Source: Clostridia bacterium
GTDB lineage: Bacteria > Bacillota_A > Clostridia > TANB77 > CAG-508
Assembly (NCBI GenBank): GCA_017475185.1
Contig: JAFVGB010000004.1
Span: forward strand, 1-64,000
DNA length: 64,000 nt
Direction: 5' to 3'
The notes below the pieces were generated by a model, which searched no databases, was not told the origin of the DNA, and saw only the letters and a list, made by a program, of their open reading frames with translations. A program made the translations under genes and the position numbers. This document shows, in pieces, positions 8,454 through 17,558 of this stretch. Numbering within the stretch: the first letter of the stretch is position 1; each line of letters begins with the position of its first letter.

Positions 8454-9452
8454 CTATACTTTTTCTCTAAACACTGGATTTGCCTTATTTAAATCCATGT
8501 CTATAAAAAATTCTCCTTCTACTCCTTTTTCTCTTTTTATCATCTCTTTAACATACAACATTTGAGTTGATAAATCTGAGCAAGTTCCTAAATAAACAGT
8601 TTTATCTTCTGATTCAAGATACATCACATAATCTTTTTTATCTTTAATATCAATATGTGTAATTAAATTTCCTAAACCATTAGCATTTGCTATTTCTATT
8701 ATTTTTAAAACTTTATCTAATCTCTCTAAATCGTCTTTATTTAACCTATTTCCTGGTTTAACATCTTCTAGTGGTGTTAAATATCCTTTCAAAATAGGAG
8801 AATCTATTTTTATAGGAGAAATTTCTAAAATATATCCTTGATTATTTATATACACATATGAATTACCATACTCTAGCATTAGTGTTGCTATTCTTTCTTT
8901 AACACTAATTTGAACTTTATCTAAGAATATATTTCTACTAATGTCCACACTTTCCACATAAGGATTTGTTAATATTTTTTGTTTTACTTCTTTCTTAGAA
9001 AATTTAAACATATTTTCATTTAAATTAATTCCAGATGCATTTATTATTTGTTCTGATGATATATAGTTATTGTTTATAACTTGTATTGATTTCACATTAA
9101 AAATCGGAGATAAGAAAAAATACACTATTGCTCCAATTATAAGTACTAATAATAAGAAAAATACACTTATTTTCTTTATTACTTTTCTTTTCTGAATGTT
9201 TATCTTATCTTGCATTGTTATTGGTTCTTGTTCAACCTGTTTTTTTGCAATTTTATCAATAACTTGTCCACTTATTATCTTCTTATTTTTCTTCTTTTTT
9301 TCTGAGTTGTTTATTTTTTTGGTATTTTCTAGACCAATTACAATTTCGTTATCTAGATCAATTTTTTCATTGTTTCTAGAGGCAGATTTTGAATCTGCCT
9401 TTTTATTAACATTTGAATAAACCATCGTTCTTTTTCTTTCATTTTTACTCAA
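8454..9452 (-). CDS. ftsQ: Cell division protein FtsQ/DivIB
   Basis: Bitopic septal protein of the FtsQ/DivIB family. Long lysine-rich cytoplasmic N-terminus (~105 residues), one membrane helix ('VFFLLLVLIIGAIVYFFL'), a POTRA domain ('FNVKSIQVINNNYISSEQIINASGI') and the FtsQ domain ending in 'FIDMDLNKANPVFREKV'. The start is placed at TTG 9452, five bases after TAGGTGA; this ATG-less start lies right at the murA stop (overlap/abutment), suggesting translational coupling. Confidence 0.92.
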   Translation of the reverse strand: MSKNERKRTMVYSNVNKKADSKSASRNNEKIDLDNEIVIGLENTKKINNSEKKKKNKKIISGQVIDKIAKKQVEQEPITMQDKINIQKRKVIKKISVFFLLLVLIIGAIVYFFLSPIFNVKSIQVINNNYISSEQIINASGINLNENMFKFSKKEVKQKILTNPYVESVDISRNIFLDKVQISVKERIATLMLEYGNSYVYINNQGYILEISPIKIDSPILKGYLTPLEDVKPGNRLNKDDLERLDKVLKIIEIANANGLGNLITHIDIKDKKDYVMYLESEDKTVYLGTCSDLSTQMLYVKEMIKREKGVEGEFFIDMDLNKANPVFREKV

Positions 9453-9453
9453 A

Positions 9454-10707
9454 TTAGTCACCTACTTTTTTAATATTTGCACCAAGTAAATTTAATTTTT
9501 CATCTAAATTTTCATATCCTCTTAAAACATATTCTATATTTTCTACTTTAGTTTTACCTTTTGCTTCAAGTCCAGCAATAATTAAACTAGCTCCTCCTCT
9601 TAAATCAGTTCCTTGAACTGTAGTTCCAACCAACTTTCTTCTACCTGTAATTATTGCAGTTTTGCCTTCAACTGTTATCTTGGCTCCCATTCTAATTAAT
9701 TCACTGATGTATTTAAATCTATTTTCAAAAATATTTTCTACTATTATAGATGTTCCTTTTGCAACAGTTAACATAGATGCAAAAATTTGTTGCAAATCTG
9801 TTGGAAAACCTGGATATGGCATTGTTTTTATATCAACTGATTTTAATTTTTTTGGTGCTTCAATTTCAATATAATTATTTCCTATATCTATTTTACATCC
9901 TGTTTCCTGTAACTTGTGTATAACTGGTATGATATGTTCTGTTGTTAAATTATTTATTTTAGCTTTTCCTCCTGTTATAGCTACCGCACATAAAAGTGTA
10001 CCTGCTTCTATTCTGTCTGGCATAACTTTATAACCTGTTCCTTTTAGCTTTTTTACACCAGTTATTTTAACTACATTTGTTCCAGCTCCTTGTACTTTTG
10101 CCCCCATCTTATTAAGGCAATTTGCTAAATCAATTATTTCTGGTTCCATTGCAGCATTATTTATAACTGTTGTACCTTCTGCTAATGTTGCAGCCAATAT
10201 AATGTTTTCTGTTGCACCCACACTTGGAAAATCTAAATTTATATCTGCCGCAGTTATTTTATCACAACAACATATAATAAATCCAGCTTTTTCTTCAACT
10301 TGAATCCCCATTTTTTTAAATGCGGCTAAATGTAAATCAATAGGTCTTGCACCTATTTCACAACCCCCTGGATATGAAAAAGTAACTTTCTTAAACCTTC
10401 CTAGTATTGCACCTGCAAGAATCACAGTAGATCTCATTTGCCTCATTAAGTTTTCGGGAATTTCAGTTTTAGTTATATTCTTTGAATTAATCTCTATTTT
10501 ACCACTATTTATCTTAATCTTGCAACCCAAAATCTTTAAAATATCTAAAGTTATTTTCGTATCTTGAATTTTGGGAATATTATACAATCTTGTAACATCA
10601 GCATTTAAAATGCTTGCTGCTATAATTGGAAGAGAAGCATTTTTAGAGCCAGATACACTTACTTCGCCATGTAGCTTTCTTCCACCATCTATTATGTAAG
10701 AACTCAT
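9454..10707 (-). CDS. murA: UDP-N-acetylglucosamine 1-carboxyvinyltransferase MurA
   Basis: First committed enzyme of peptidoglycan synthesis: transfers enolpyruvate from PEP to UDP-GlcNAc. 'SGSKNASLPI' carries the catalytic lysine and 'GGCEIGARPIDLHL' the catalytic cysteine (fosfomycin target). Full length (about 417 aa). The start chosen is ATG 10707 behind AAAGGGTGA. Ends at the ftsQ start. Confidence 0.96.
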   Translation of the reverse strand: MSSYIIDGGRKLHGEVSVSGSKNASLPIIAASILNADVTRLYNIPKIQDTKITLDILKILGCKIKINSGKIEINSKNITKTEIPENLMRQMRSTVILAGAILGRFKKVTFSYPGGCEIGARPIDLHLAAFKKMGIQVEEKAGFIICCCDKITAADINLDFPSVGATENIILAATLAEGTTVINNAAMEPEIIDLANCLNKMGAKVQGAGTNVVKITGVKKLKGTGYKVMPDRIEAGTLLCAVAITGGKAKINNLTTEHIIPVIHKLQETGCKIDIGNNYIEIEAPKKLKSVDIKTMPYPGFPTDLQQIFASMLTVAKGTSIIVENIFENRFKYISELIRMGAKITVEGKTAIITGRRKLVGTTVQGTDLRGGASLIIAGLEAKGKTKVENIEYVLRGYENLDEKLNLLGANIKKVGD

Positions 10708-10917
10708 TTTATTCACCCTTTCTATTCATTTATATGGTATATATTATGTTGATTTTTTTAAAGAGTGAATTTTATAATAAAAGTTATGATTTTTCGTCAT
10801 AAAAAATCACAAAGTGTTCACACAATGGACATAATTCATTGTTATATTATATATAAGTTAGTAACAATTACTCCAGTTGCTAACAAAAAAATAAAACATC
10901 CCCTTTTATTTTCAGTA

Positions 10918-10946
10918 AAAAAAGCAACCTGTTAAAGGTTGCTTTT
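10918..10946 (-). terminator. Terminator after the M23 peptidase gene
   Basis: Stem AAGCAACC / GGTTGCTT with a 7-base loop and U-runs on both sides, so it can work in both directions. It ends the upstream unit; the 210 bases between it and murA hold only an imperfect inverted repeat (about 10857-10885) and no gene. Confidence 0.85.
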
Positions 10947-11951
10947 TTATCTATACATATAATTCTGTGGGTTTACTGCTTTTCCATTTATTCTTACTTC
11001 AAAATGTAAATGGTTTCCTGTTGAATTTCCTGTTGATCCTACTAATGCTATTGTGTCTCCTGCAGAAACAGTTTGACCTACGCTTACTAAAATTTTGCTA
11101 CAATGTGCATAATAGGTGTCTATTCCATTACCATGAGATACTATAACAAGATTTCCATATGTTCCCATTGGTGAAGCATGTGTTATTACTCCATCTGCAG
11201 CAGCTAAAATAGATGTTCCGTTTGCAGCCCCTATATCTAATCCTGAGTGAGCGCCTGAACGAACATTTTCTATTGCTCCAAATCTTGATGTAATTGTTCC
11301 TTTTACAGGAGTAACTGCTAAATATATTCCATTTACAGTTCTTGTTTCTCTATCTATATATTCATTAACTGATGATTCAATTTCTTGTTTTGCTAATGTA
11401 ATATCTGTTGTTTCCTCAATTTTCTTTGCATCATCCACATTTACAGTATAATATTCATTTATTCCGATATTTAATTCCAAATTTCCTGAATGTTCATTTT
11501 TAATTTCAGCAACTAATTGTTCTGCTTCTTCCAAAGTATTTAAATATCCCATTGTATTTCCATTAAAAGTTACCGCATAATATTTATATGTTATTTCTGC
11601 TTTTTCTTTTAACGAATTTATCAACTCATCTTCAGTAGTTTTTTCGCTTCTACTTACTAATTCTAATTTATACTCTGGAAACTGTTTTATTGTTACAAAA
11701 GCAACATTTCCGTTGTGTGCTAAAATTTCATCTTTAATTCTTTTTTCTAAATCTACTTTATCATTTACATATCCTACAACTTCTCCTGAAATTGTAACTG
11801 CATAAGTAGGTTTATATTTGAATGCTATTATTGCAATTATGCTTATTAATAATATAAAAAGTAAATTAACACATTTGAATGATTTCTTCGCATGATATAT
11901 TATTTTTCTTTTTAAAATATAAGTCACCTTCCTTTGTTTTTTAGCAAGCAT
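10947..11951 (-). CDS. M23 family metallopeptidase, membrane-anchored
   Basis: Peptidoglycan endopeptidase candidate. One membrane helix at residues ~27-45, about 180 residues of repeated 'GEVVGYVND...', 'GNTMGYLNTLEEAEQLV' segments, then a LytM/M23 domain with the zinc ligands visible as 'HSGLDIG' and 'HLHFEVRING' and the family signature 'VSHGNGIDTYYAHC'. All metal-binding residues are present, so it is probably active. The listed ATG has no clear ribosome site, while AAGGAAGGTGA lies eight codons inside; the true start may be slightly downstream. It sits between cwlD and murA, and a sporulation role (SpoIIQ-like or cortex hydrolase) is possible but unproven. Confidence 0.85.
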   Translation of the reverse strand: MLAKKQRKVTYILKRKIIYHAKKSFKCVNLLFILLISIIAIIAFKYKPTYAVTISGEVVGYVNDKVDLEKRIKDEILAHNGNVAFVTIKQFPEYKLELVSRSEKTTEDELINSLKEKAEITYKYYAVTFNGNTMGYLNTLEEAEQLVAEIKNEHSGNLELNIGINEYYTVNVDDAKKIEETTDITLAKQEIESSVNEYIDRETRTVNGIYLAVTPVKGTITSRFGAIENVRSGAHSGLDIGAANGTSILAAADGVITHASPMGTYGNLVIVSHGNGIDTYYAHCSKILVSVGQTVSAGDTIALVGSTGNSTGNHLHFEVRINGKAVNPQNYMYR

Positions 11952-12029
11952 CTATTATTATAACATATATTTTCTCCAAATGCAAATTTTGCATACTGGA
12001 AAAGTTGTTTATTTGTGGAAAATTTTATA

Positions 12030-12092
12030 AAGACCGTCCCCTCAATGTTTCAATTTTGAAACAAAAAAAGACTGTCCCCAAATGTTTCAATT
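12030..12092 (+). repeat. Intergenic palindromic repeat, copy A
   Basis: Two direct copies of AAGAC(C/T)GTCCCC separated by the palindromic GTTTCAATTTTGAAAC, with a further TGTTTCAA at the end. It overlaps the last bases of cwlD. Copies B-E have the same orientation relative to the plus strand. It resembles REP-type elements mobilised by RAYT transposases in other Firmicutes, but no transposase is in the window. Confidence 0.8.
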
Positions 12093-12804
12093 TCCATAAA
12101 AATAGTCCATAATTCCATTATATATTCCCCATGCTAATCTATCTTGATATTCATCATCTAATAAAAGCTGTTCTTCTTCTGGATTTGATAAAAATCCACA
12201 TTCTACAATTGTAGTTGGAATTTGTACATGTTTCATTATATATATATTATCAATTTTCATTGCAACTCTTTTGTTTTCTTTTTGTATTGAATCATTTAAG
12301 TTCGTCTGAATGCTTTTGGCTAAGTTAACACTTTGCTCATTCCCTTCTTGGTAAAAAGTTTGCCAGCCTGAATATTGTTGTTGCGGAATTTTATTTAAAT
12401 GAATTGAAACAAATATATCTGCTGAACTCTCATTTCCTATTTTTACCCTATTATGTATGTCCGATATTTTTTTCTGTCTTAAAGTTTTACTTTCTATGTC
12501 ATAAATTGCATTTTCATCCGATCTTGTTAATATTACTGTTGCTCCACTTTGTTCTAATAAAGTTTGTACTTTTAAAGCAATTTTTAGATTTGTTTCCGCT
12601 TCTGTAGTTCCTCTACTACTTTCTGCTCCGCTCATCAGGAACCCCGTGACCTGCATCTAGTACTATTACTTTGTTTGAAACAGGTAAATTTACTGTTGAA
12701 ATAATCTTATGCTCTGTAAATGCCGATTTTAATGAAAAAACTGTTAATGATAGGCATAGTAAACTTCCAACTAATATTAATCTTTTTTTATGTAATACTA
12801 TCAT
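12087..12804 (-). CDS. cwlD: N-acetylmuramoyl-L-alanine amidase CwlD (one +1 recoding site)
   Basis: Amidase that initiates muramic-lactam formation in the spore cortex. Conventional reading stops at 12616 after 'VIVLDAGHGVPDE'. At codon 59 the sequence is GAG CGG AGC. Skipping the C gives E-GAESSRGTTEAETNLKIAL, the canonical continuation of Amidase_3 after DAGHG, and a 238-residue protein, matching the family length. Later motifs are intact: 'LTRSDEN', 'IFVSIHLNKIP' and 'VECGFLSNPEE' (zinc and catalytic residues). N-terminal signal anchor. Start ATG 12804 with GAGGTG nine bases before it; that ribosome site is the distal arm of the sortase terminator. Confidence 0.85.
12628..12630 (-). other. 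Putative +1 recoding site of cwlD (CGG)
   Basis: GAT GAG CGG A in frame; reading GGA after skipping C restores the amidase frame for the remaining 180 residues. Confidence 0.7.
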
Positions 12805-12807
12805 AAT

Positions 12808-12846
12808 AAAAAACACCTCATATTATAATTATATGAAGTGTTTTTT
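12808..12846 (-). terminator. Sortase terminator overlapping the cwlD ribosome site
   Basis: A 16-bp stem with one mismatch (12808-12823 with 12831-12846) followed by the U-run TTTTTTATTATG. Its 3' arm contains GAGGTG, the Shine-Dalgarno of cwlD. Folding would both end the sortase transcript and hide the cwlD start. Confidence 0.7.
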
Positions 12847-12870
12847 ATTATTATACATATTTTAGTTATT

Positions 12871-13596
12871 TTATTCTACTGCTCTACATTTTACAACTAA
12901 TCTTGTTTTTCCTCCATCACTACATGTAATCAAAGTCATTTCAACTTTTCCATTTGTAAGTTGACTTGTACATGCAACATCTGTTGGTTGAACAACAAAT
13001 TTATTGTATACTTTATATCTAACTAATTTTCCAGTTTTATCCTGAAGTTCTACTACATCACCATTTTGCAATTTGTGTAGTTTTCCAAAAAATATATCCT
13101 TTCCATCATAATTATGTCCAACAACACAATAATTTCCTACTGAATTAGGTTCTCCTCCCCAAAATTTATTAAGAGAAATTTTTAATAATTCTGTTGATGA
13201 ATCAGATAATACAGGATAATTAATTTCCAATGATGGAATGTTTAAAATTGAATCAACTTTGTATTCTGTTCCACTTGATGTTTTATAAACTGTATTAAAC
13301 TGATCTAAAATTTGTGGCTGATTATTTTGTGGAATTTCCTCTGCGTTTTCATTTAGTGCTATTACCAAAGTATCATCATCTGCAACTGTATTATCCACAG
13401 TTATTGATGAGAAATCATTTAATATATCTTGTGATATTGATTCCCCTTTTCTTTTTTCGTATTCAGAATATACATAATATGAAGTTAAAACAATTACAAC
13501 AAGTATAGATAACACAAATTGTATTTTATAAAACCTTTTTTTTCTTCTTAATTTTGGTGTTACATATACTTTTTCATTTACTAATATCTGATTCAT
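12871..13596 (-). CDS. Sortase (transpeptidase) with N-terminal membrane anchor
   Basis: Sortase-family cysteine transpeptidase, 241 aa. A basic N-terminus and one membrane helix (~25-45) are followed by the sortase barrel with 'YCVVGHNYD' (catalytic His), 'MTLITCSDGGKTRLVVKC' (catalytic Cys and Arg). All three catalytic residues are present. Class cannot be fixed from sequence alone; the fold resembles class B/D. A likely substrate is the LRR surface protein at 27.7-32.3 kb, which ends in an LPxTG-like IPNAG, helix and basic tail. It lies between rsmA and cwlD. Confidence 0.88.
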   Translation of the reverse strand: MNQILVNEKVYVTPKLRRKKRFYKIQFVLSILVVIVLTSYYVYSEYEKRKGESISQDILNDFSSITVDNTVADDDTLVIALNENAEEIPQNNQPQILDQFNTVYKTSSGTEYKVDSILNIPSLEINYPVLSDSSTELLKISLNKFWGGEPNSVGNYCVVGHNYDGKDIFFGKLHKLQNGDVVELQDKTGKLVRYKVYNKFVVQPTDVACTSQLTNGKVEMTLITCSDGGKTRLVVKCRAVE

Positions 13597-13683
13597 AAGA
13601 AAACCTTTCTATATTTTTTACCTATCTTCATATATTATAACATGATTTTTATATTTAACACAATAGGAACGAAGAAAAATCGA

Positions 13684-14541
13684 TTATCCAATTTCATCAC
13701 ATAATCTTTTATAATCTTGAATTGTTAAGGTTTCGCCTCGTATATTTTGATCTAATTCAAGCTTTTCAAATACATTTTTTGCATCTTCTTTATTTTTAAA
13801 AACTCCACCATTTACCAATGCATTCATTAAAGTTTTTCGTCTTTGCATAAAACTAATTTTTATAATTTTAAAAAATAGATTTTCGTCTTTTAATTCTATA
13901 ATAGGATTTTTTCTTATATTTAATTTAATTACCTCTGATTGAACTTCTGGCTCTGGAATAAATGAATTATTATCTACAACCATTATTTTTTCAGATTCTG
14001 CATAATAATACACGCTATATGTTATAGCACCACTTAGTTTGTCGCCTGGAATCGCAATTAGTCTCTCTGCTACTTCTTTTTGAATCATTACTGTTATACT
14101 TTCTATATCTAACTTTTCCTCAAGTAATTTCATTATTATCGGAGTTGTAATATAATATGGAAGATTTGCAACAATTTTTGCTTTTGTCAGATTATTTAAA
14201 TTCTTTTCCATTGTAATTAACTCTGATAAATTAACTTTCAATACATCTTCATTAATAACTTGAAAATTGTTATACATAAAAAATCTATCATTTAATATTT
14301 TGATCATTCTATCATCTAATTCAATTGCTATAACTTTACCAGCTTTTTCAATTAATTCTTCTGTTAATGTTCCCAGACCTGGTCCTATTTCTATTACTAA
14401 ATCATCTTTAGTAATGTCAGATGCTTGCACAATATTATTTACAACTTCTTCATTAATTAAAAAGTTTTGACCTAAACTTTTATTTGCACTTATTCCATAT
14501 TTTTTCATTATATATCTTGTTTTTTCTTCTAAATTTTCCAT
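13684..14541 (-). CDS. rsmA: 16S rRNA dimethyladenosine transferase RsmA/KsgA
   Basis: Dimethylates two adjacent adenosines in helix 45 of 16S rRNA. 'SLGQNFL' and 'VIEIGPGLGTLTEEL' (SAM motif I), 'VIAIELD', and the catalytic 'VANLPYYITTPI' (NLPY, motif IV) are all intact. 285 aa, typical length. Ribosome site AAGGAG. Its neighbours are unrelated cell-wall genes, as often happens for rsmA. Confidence 0.96.
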   Translation of the reverse strand: MENLEEKTRYIMKKYGISANKSLGQNFLINEEVVNNIVQASDITKDDLVIEIGPGLGTLTEELIEKAGKVIAIELDDRMIKILNDRFFMYNNFQVINEDVLKVNLSELITMEKNLNNLTKAKIVANLPYYITTPIIMKLLEEKLDIESITVMIQKEVAERLIAIPGDKLSGAITYSVYYYAESEKIMVVDNNSFIPEPEVQSEVIKLNIRKNPIIELKDENLFFKIIKISFMQRRKTLMNALVNGGVFKNKEDAKNVFEKLELDQNIRGETLTIQDYKRLCDEIG

Positions 14542-14596
14542 TTATTACTCCTTCTTGAACAATGAAAATGTACCATTATCAACATTTAACATTTTT

Positions 14597-15034
14597 CTAT
14601 TTAATCAGTAATTCCTTCTTTTTTGCCGATAAATCTTCTAATATTTCTACCACATTAATAGGTGATACTTTATTTACTTTTAATAATTCTAATACTTTAT
14701 CTGCAACTTCTTCTTTTTCAATACAGTTAAATATCTCCTTTTTTTCTTCTGTTATTATATTTTTGTCAGAAAATTTCTTAACTACTTCAATTCCATATTT
14801 TCTATGTCTATTTTTTCTACTCATCTCATTACTAATAATTTTATAATATTTAAGTTCAACTTTTCCTTTTTTACTAAAATAATCGGCATCATTTATATCC
14901 ATTAAAGTGCCTCCATAAAATTCTTTAATTGTTTCCATACTAAAATCCTCCCAACTCAATATAACGTAGAGTTGTCCACTTTTCAAGAACTTTCGTACGT
15001 CAAATAATTGCTTATTATTACTTAAATTTACCAT
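14597..15034 (-). CDS. Hypothetical protein
   Basis: A 145-residue soluble protein, rich in Lys and Glu, with no membrane segment or motif I recognise. The middle reads 'MDINDADYFSKKGKVELKYYKIIS', the C-terminal third is probably helical ('EEVADKVLELLKVNKVSP'). It lies between murG and rsmA, 32 bases after murG, so it is probably co-transcribed. The ribosome site is weak (TTGAGTAAAAT). No in-frame CGG. The frame is open and composition matches its neighbours, so I believe it is real. Confidence 0.65.
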   Translation of the reverse strand: MVNLSNNKQLFDVRKFLKSGQLYVILSWEDFSMETIKEFYGGTLMDINDADYFSKKGKVELKYYKIISNEMSRKNRHRKYGIEVVKKFSDKNIITEEKKEIFNCIEKEEVADKVLELLKVNKVSPINVVEILEDLSAKKKELLIK

Positions 15035-15066
15035 ATTTTACTCAATATTATAATTTTCGACATATT

Positions 15067-16185
15067 TTATCTTTTTACAACATCACAAATTTCTTTATAT
15101 ATTTTATCTTCTACATTTTTTATCTCAAGTGAATTAATCTTTTGCCCCATTTGTTTTAATAAATCAGTGTTAGTTGTTAGTTTGTTTAACATTTCAGATA
15201 AATTATTACTATTTAATTCTGAATTTAAAATAACTTCTGCTCCTCCTAATTTTTCAGCTACTCTTGCATTATCTTCTTGTCTATTTGCTCCAACACTAGG
15301 TAAAGGAATAAAAATTGCTGGTTTACATGCAATAGCAAGCTCTGTTATTGTCATTGCACCACTTCTTGCAATTACTAAATCTGAAAGAGCATACATTTCT
15401 TCCATATTGTATATGTAAGGTAAAGGCTTACAGTTAGTTAAATTGTCAATATTCATCCCATTTTTTTCTAACTCTTCTTTAATCAAATCATATTGTTTTT
15501 GTCCTGTTGCCCATACTAATTGATAATTTTTTATTTTATTTTCTTTTAACATTCCTATAATAGCATCATTTATAGCTTTTGCACCTTGACTTCCCCCAAA
15601 AACTAAAACAATTGGCAAATTAGAATTTAGCCCTAATTCATTTATTAATTCTTGCTTTCTTTGAGGTGTTAATTGCAACTTTGTTACCTTAGTTGGTGTT
15701 CCTGTAACTACAACTTCTTTTGCCATTTGTAATCTTTCCTTAGCAGCTTCAAATCCTACCAATACCTTTGTTGCTTTTTTAGCAAACATTTTAACGGCTC
15801 TACCAGGATATGCATTGCTTTCATGCAAAACAGATGGAATATTATTACTAGTAGCTGCTGCAAAAACAGGACCACATATATATCCCCCAGTTCCAATAAC
15901 AACATCTGGTTTAAATTCTTTAATATATTTTTTTGCTAATCTAGTACTTGTAGCAGTTTTAATCATATTTTTTAAATTAGTAAGTGATATTTCTTTTTTT
16001 AATCCATATGCCTCCAAAGTTTTAAGCTCATAACCTGCTCTTGGCACTAAGTCTGTTTCTAACCCCCTTGAAGTACCAATAAAAATAATTTCTGAATCTG
16101 GTTCTTCCTTTTTTATTTTATTTGCAATTGCAATTCCTGGATTAATGTGCCCTCCAGTTCCTGCTGCTGAAATAATAACTCTCAT
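15067..16185 (-). CDS. murG: UDP-GlcNAc:lipid I N-acetylglucosaminyltransferase MurG
   Basis: Makes lipid II from lipid I on the inner face of the membrane. Signature loops 'AAGTGGHINPGIAIA', 'VVIGTGGYICGPV', 'VFGGSQGAKAIND' and 'RSGAMTITELA' are present. Start set at ATG 16185 behind GAGGAGG; an open frame continues 28 codons upstream but has no ribosome site and is not family-like. 372 aa. Follows ftsW across a palindromic repeat, so co-transcription is not certain. Confidence 0.95.
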   Translation of the reverse strand: MRVIISAAGTGGHINPGIAIANKIKKEEPDSEIIFIGTSRGLETDLVPRAGYELKTLEAYGLKKEISLTNLKNMIKTATSTRLAKKYIKEFKPDVVIGTGGYICGPVFAAATSNNIPSVLHESNAYPGRAVKMFAKKATKVLVGFEAAKERLQMAKEVVVTGTPTKVTKLQLTPQRKQELINELGLNSNLPIVLVFGGSQGAKAINDAIIGMLKENKIKNYQLVWATGQKQYDLIKEELEKNGMNIDNLTNCKPLPYIYNMEEMYALSDLVIARSGAMTITELAIACKPAIFIPLPSVGANRQEDNARVAEKLGGAEVILNSELNSNNLSEMLNKLTTNTDLLKQMGQKINSLEIKNVEDKIYKEICDVVKR

Positions 16186-16304
16186 CAAATTTCCTCCTCT
16201 TTTTCTTAAACTATATAAACAATTTATAAATTTCAAAAGTGCCATCTCCAATTTATTTGAAGATAGCACATTGAAACATTTTGATACAATTTTTTTTCAT
16301 TTCT

Positions 16305-16368
16305 TAAGACCGTCCCCTTGATGTTTCAAATTTGAAACAAAAAAAGACCGTCCCAAAATGTTTCAAAA
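16305..16368 (+). repeat. Intergenic palindromic repeat, copy B
   Basis: Same unit as copy A: AAGACCGTCCCC, GTTTCAAATTTGAAAC (perfect palindrome), AAGACCGTCCC, then TGTTTCAA. It lies between the murG start region and the ftsW stop; a further half unit TTGAAACATTTTG precedes it at about 16271. Confidence 0.8.
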
Positions 16369-16371
16369 AAA

Positions 16372-17520
16372 TTATACTTTAGATCCTGCTCGTGAGATAT
16401 TAAGTAATATACCAACATTACAAAGTAAGATAAGTAAAGCTGTTCCACCATAACTGAAAAATGGTAAAGCCATACCTGTTGTTGGAATAGATGCAGTAAC
16501 AACGGCAATATTAATAATTGCTTGTGCTCCAATTAATGTGGTAATTCCTACTGCCATAAGACTTCCAAACATATCTGGTGCTTTCATTGCAACAAGAATT
16601 CCTCTCCAAACAAAAATTGCAAATAATGCTATAACAAAACAACAACCTAAAAAACCTAATTCCTCAGCTAATATAGCAAAAATAAAATCATTATGAGGTT
16701 CTGGAATATATAAATATTTTTGTTTACTTTCACCAAGACCTACTCCAAAAAATCCTCCTGATCCAATAGCATATAAACTTTGAACCATTTGATATCCTGT
16801 TCCTTGAGCATCAGCCCATGGGTTAAAATATGTTGCAATTCTGTCTAATCTGAAGCCACCTTTACCAGACATCTGTAATAACCCAACTATACCTGCCAGT
16901 CCTGATAATCCAAGGAAACCAGTATAACAAAAATGAGCTAATCTACATCCTGCCATTACCATCATTGTAACAGTGATAATTCCAATTATTAAAGAAACAC
17001 TTAAGTGATTTTGCACTCCAAATAAAATTGCTATTGGAGGGATAACAAAACATAAAGGTTTTACAAATCCTTTTACAAAATCTGTTAATTCAGATTTGTG
17101 ATCTGATAAATATCCTGCGTAAAAAATTATTAAGCCTATTTTTGTTAATTCTGAAGGTTGAAATTGTGTAAATCCTAAATTTACCCATCTTGTAGCACCT
17201 TTTACAGATACACCTAACCCAGGCACTAATACAAGTAATAAAATTATCCATGACGCAAAATATATAGGCCAGTAATATTTTTTGTAAAATCTATAATCTA
17301 CTTTAGAAATTATAAACATTAAAACTACACCAACTATTGCAAATGCAAATTGTTTTTTTACATATGTATAACTATTTCCAGTTGTTGATAATGCCGAAGG
17401 TGCACTTGCAGAAAGAATCATTATTATTCCCATTGCAAGTAATACCAAAACTGTTATGCAAAGCACAAAATCAAATTGATTATTTACAAAATTGGATACT
17501 TTTTTATTATTTCTTGACAT
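16372..17520 (-). CDS. ftsW: SEDS peptidoglycan polymerase FtsW
   Basis: Septal peptidoglycan glycosyltransferase of the SEDS family, 382 aa with about ten membrane helices. 'KGATRWVNLGFTQFQPSELTK' contains the catalytic-loop region typical for FtsW/RodA/SpoVE, and 'ILAEELGFLGC' and 'GMALPFFSYGG' are family signatures. Placed between mraY and murG, as expected for the dcw cluster; it could equally be the SpoVE paralogue, which cannot be told apart by sequence here. murD is missing from its usual place. Confidence 0.93.
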   Translation of the reverse strand: MSRNNKKVSNFVNNQFDFVLCITVLVLLAMGIIMILSASAPSALSTTGNSYTYVKKQFAFAIVGVVLMFIISKVDYRFYKKYYWPIYFASWIILLLVLVPGLGVSVKGATRWVNLGFTQFQPSELTKIGLIIFYAGYLSDHKSELTDFVKGFVKPLCFVIPPIAILFGVQNHLSVSLIIGIITVTMMVMAGCRLAHFCYTGFLGLSGLAGIVGLLQMSGKGGFRLDRIATYFNPWADAQGTGYQMVQSLYAIGSGGFFGVGLGESKQKYLYIPEPHNDFIFAILAEELGFLGCCFVIALFAIFVWRGILVAMKAPDMFGSLMAVGITTLIGAQAIINIAVVTASIPTTGMALPFFSYGGTALLILLCNVGILLNISRAGSKV

Positions 17521-17558
17521 CTGTTGTCTCCTATTCTTATTTCACATTTCATTTAACT

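Noticed and set aside
10857..10885. Possible terminator between murA and the M23 gene
   Set aside because: The imperfect GTTAG-AAC / GTT-CTAAC repeat has no U-run on the coding strand; left as an unassigned inverted repeat.
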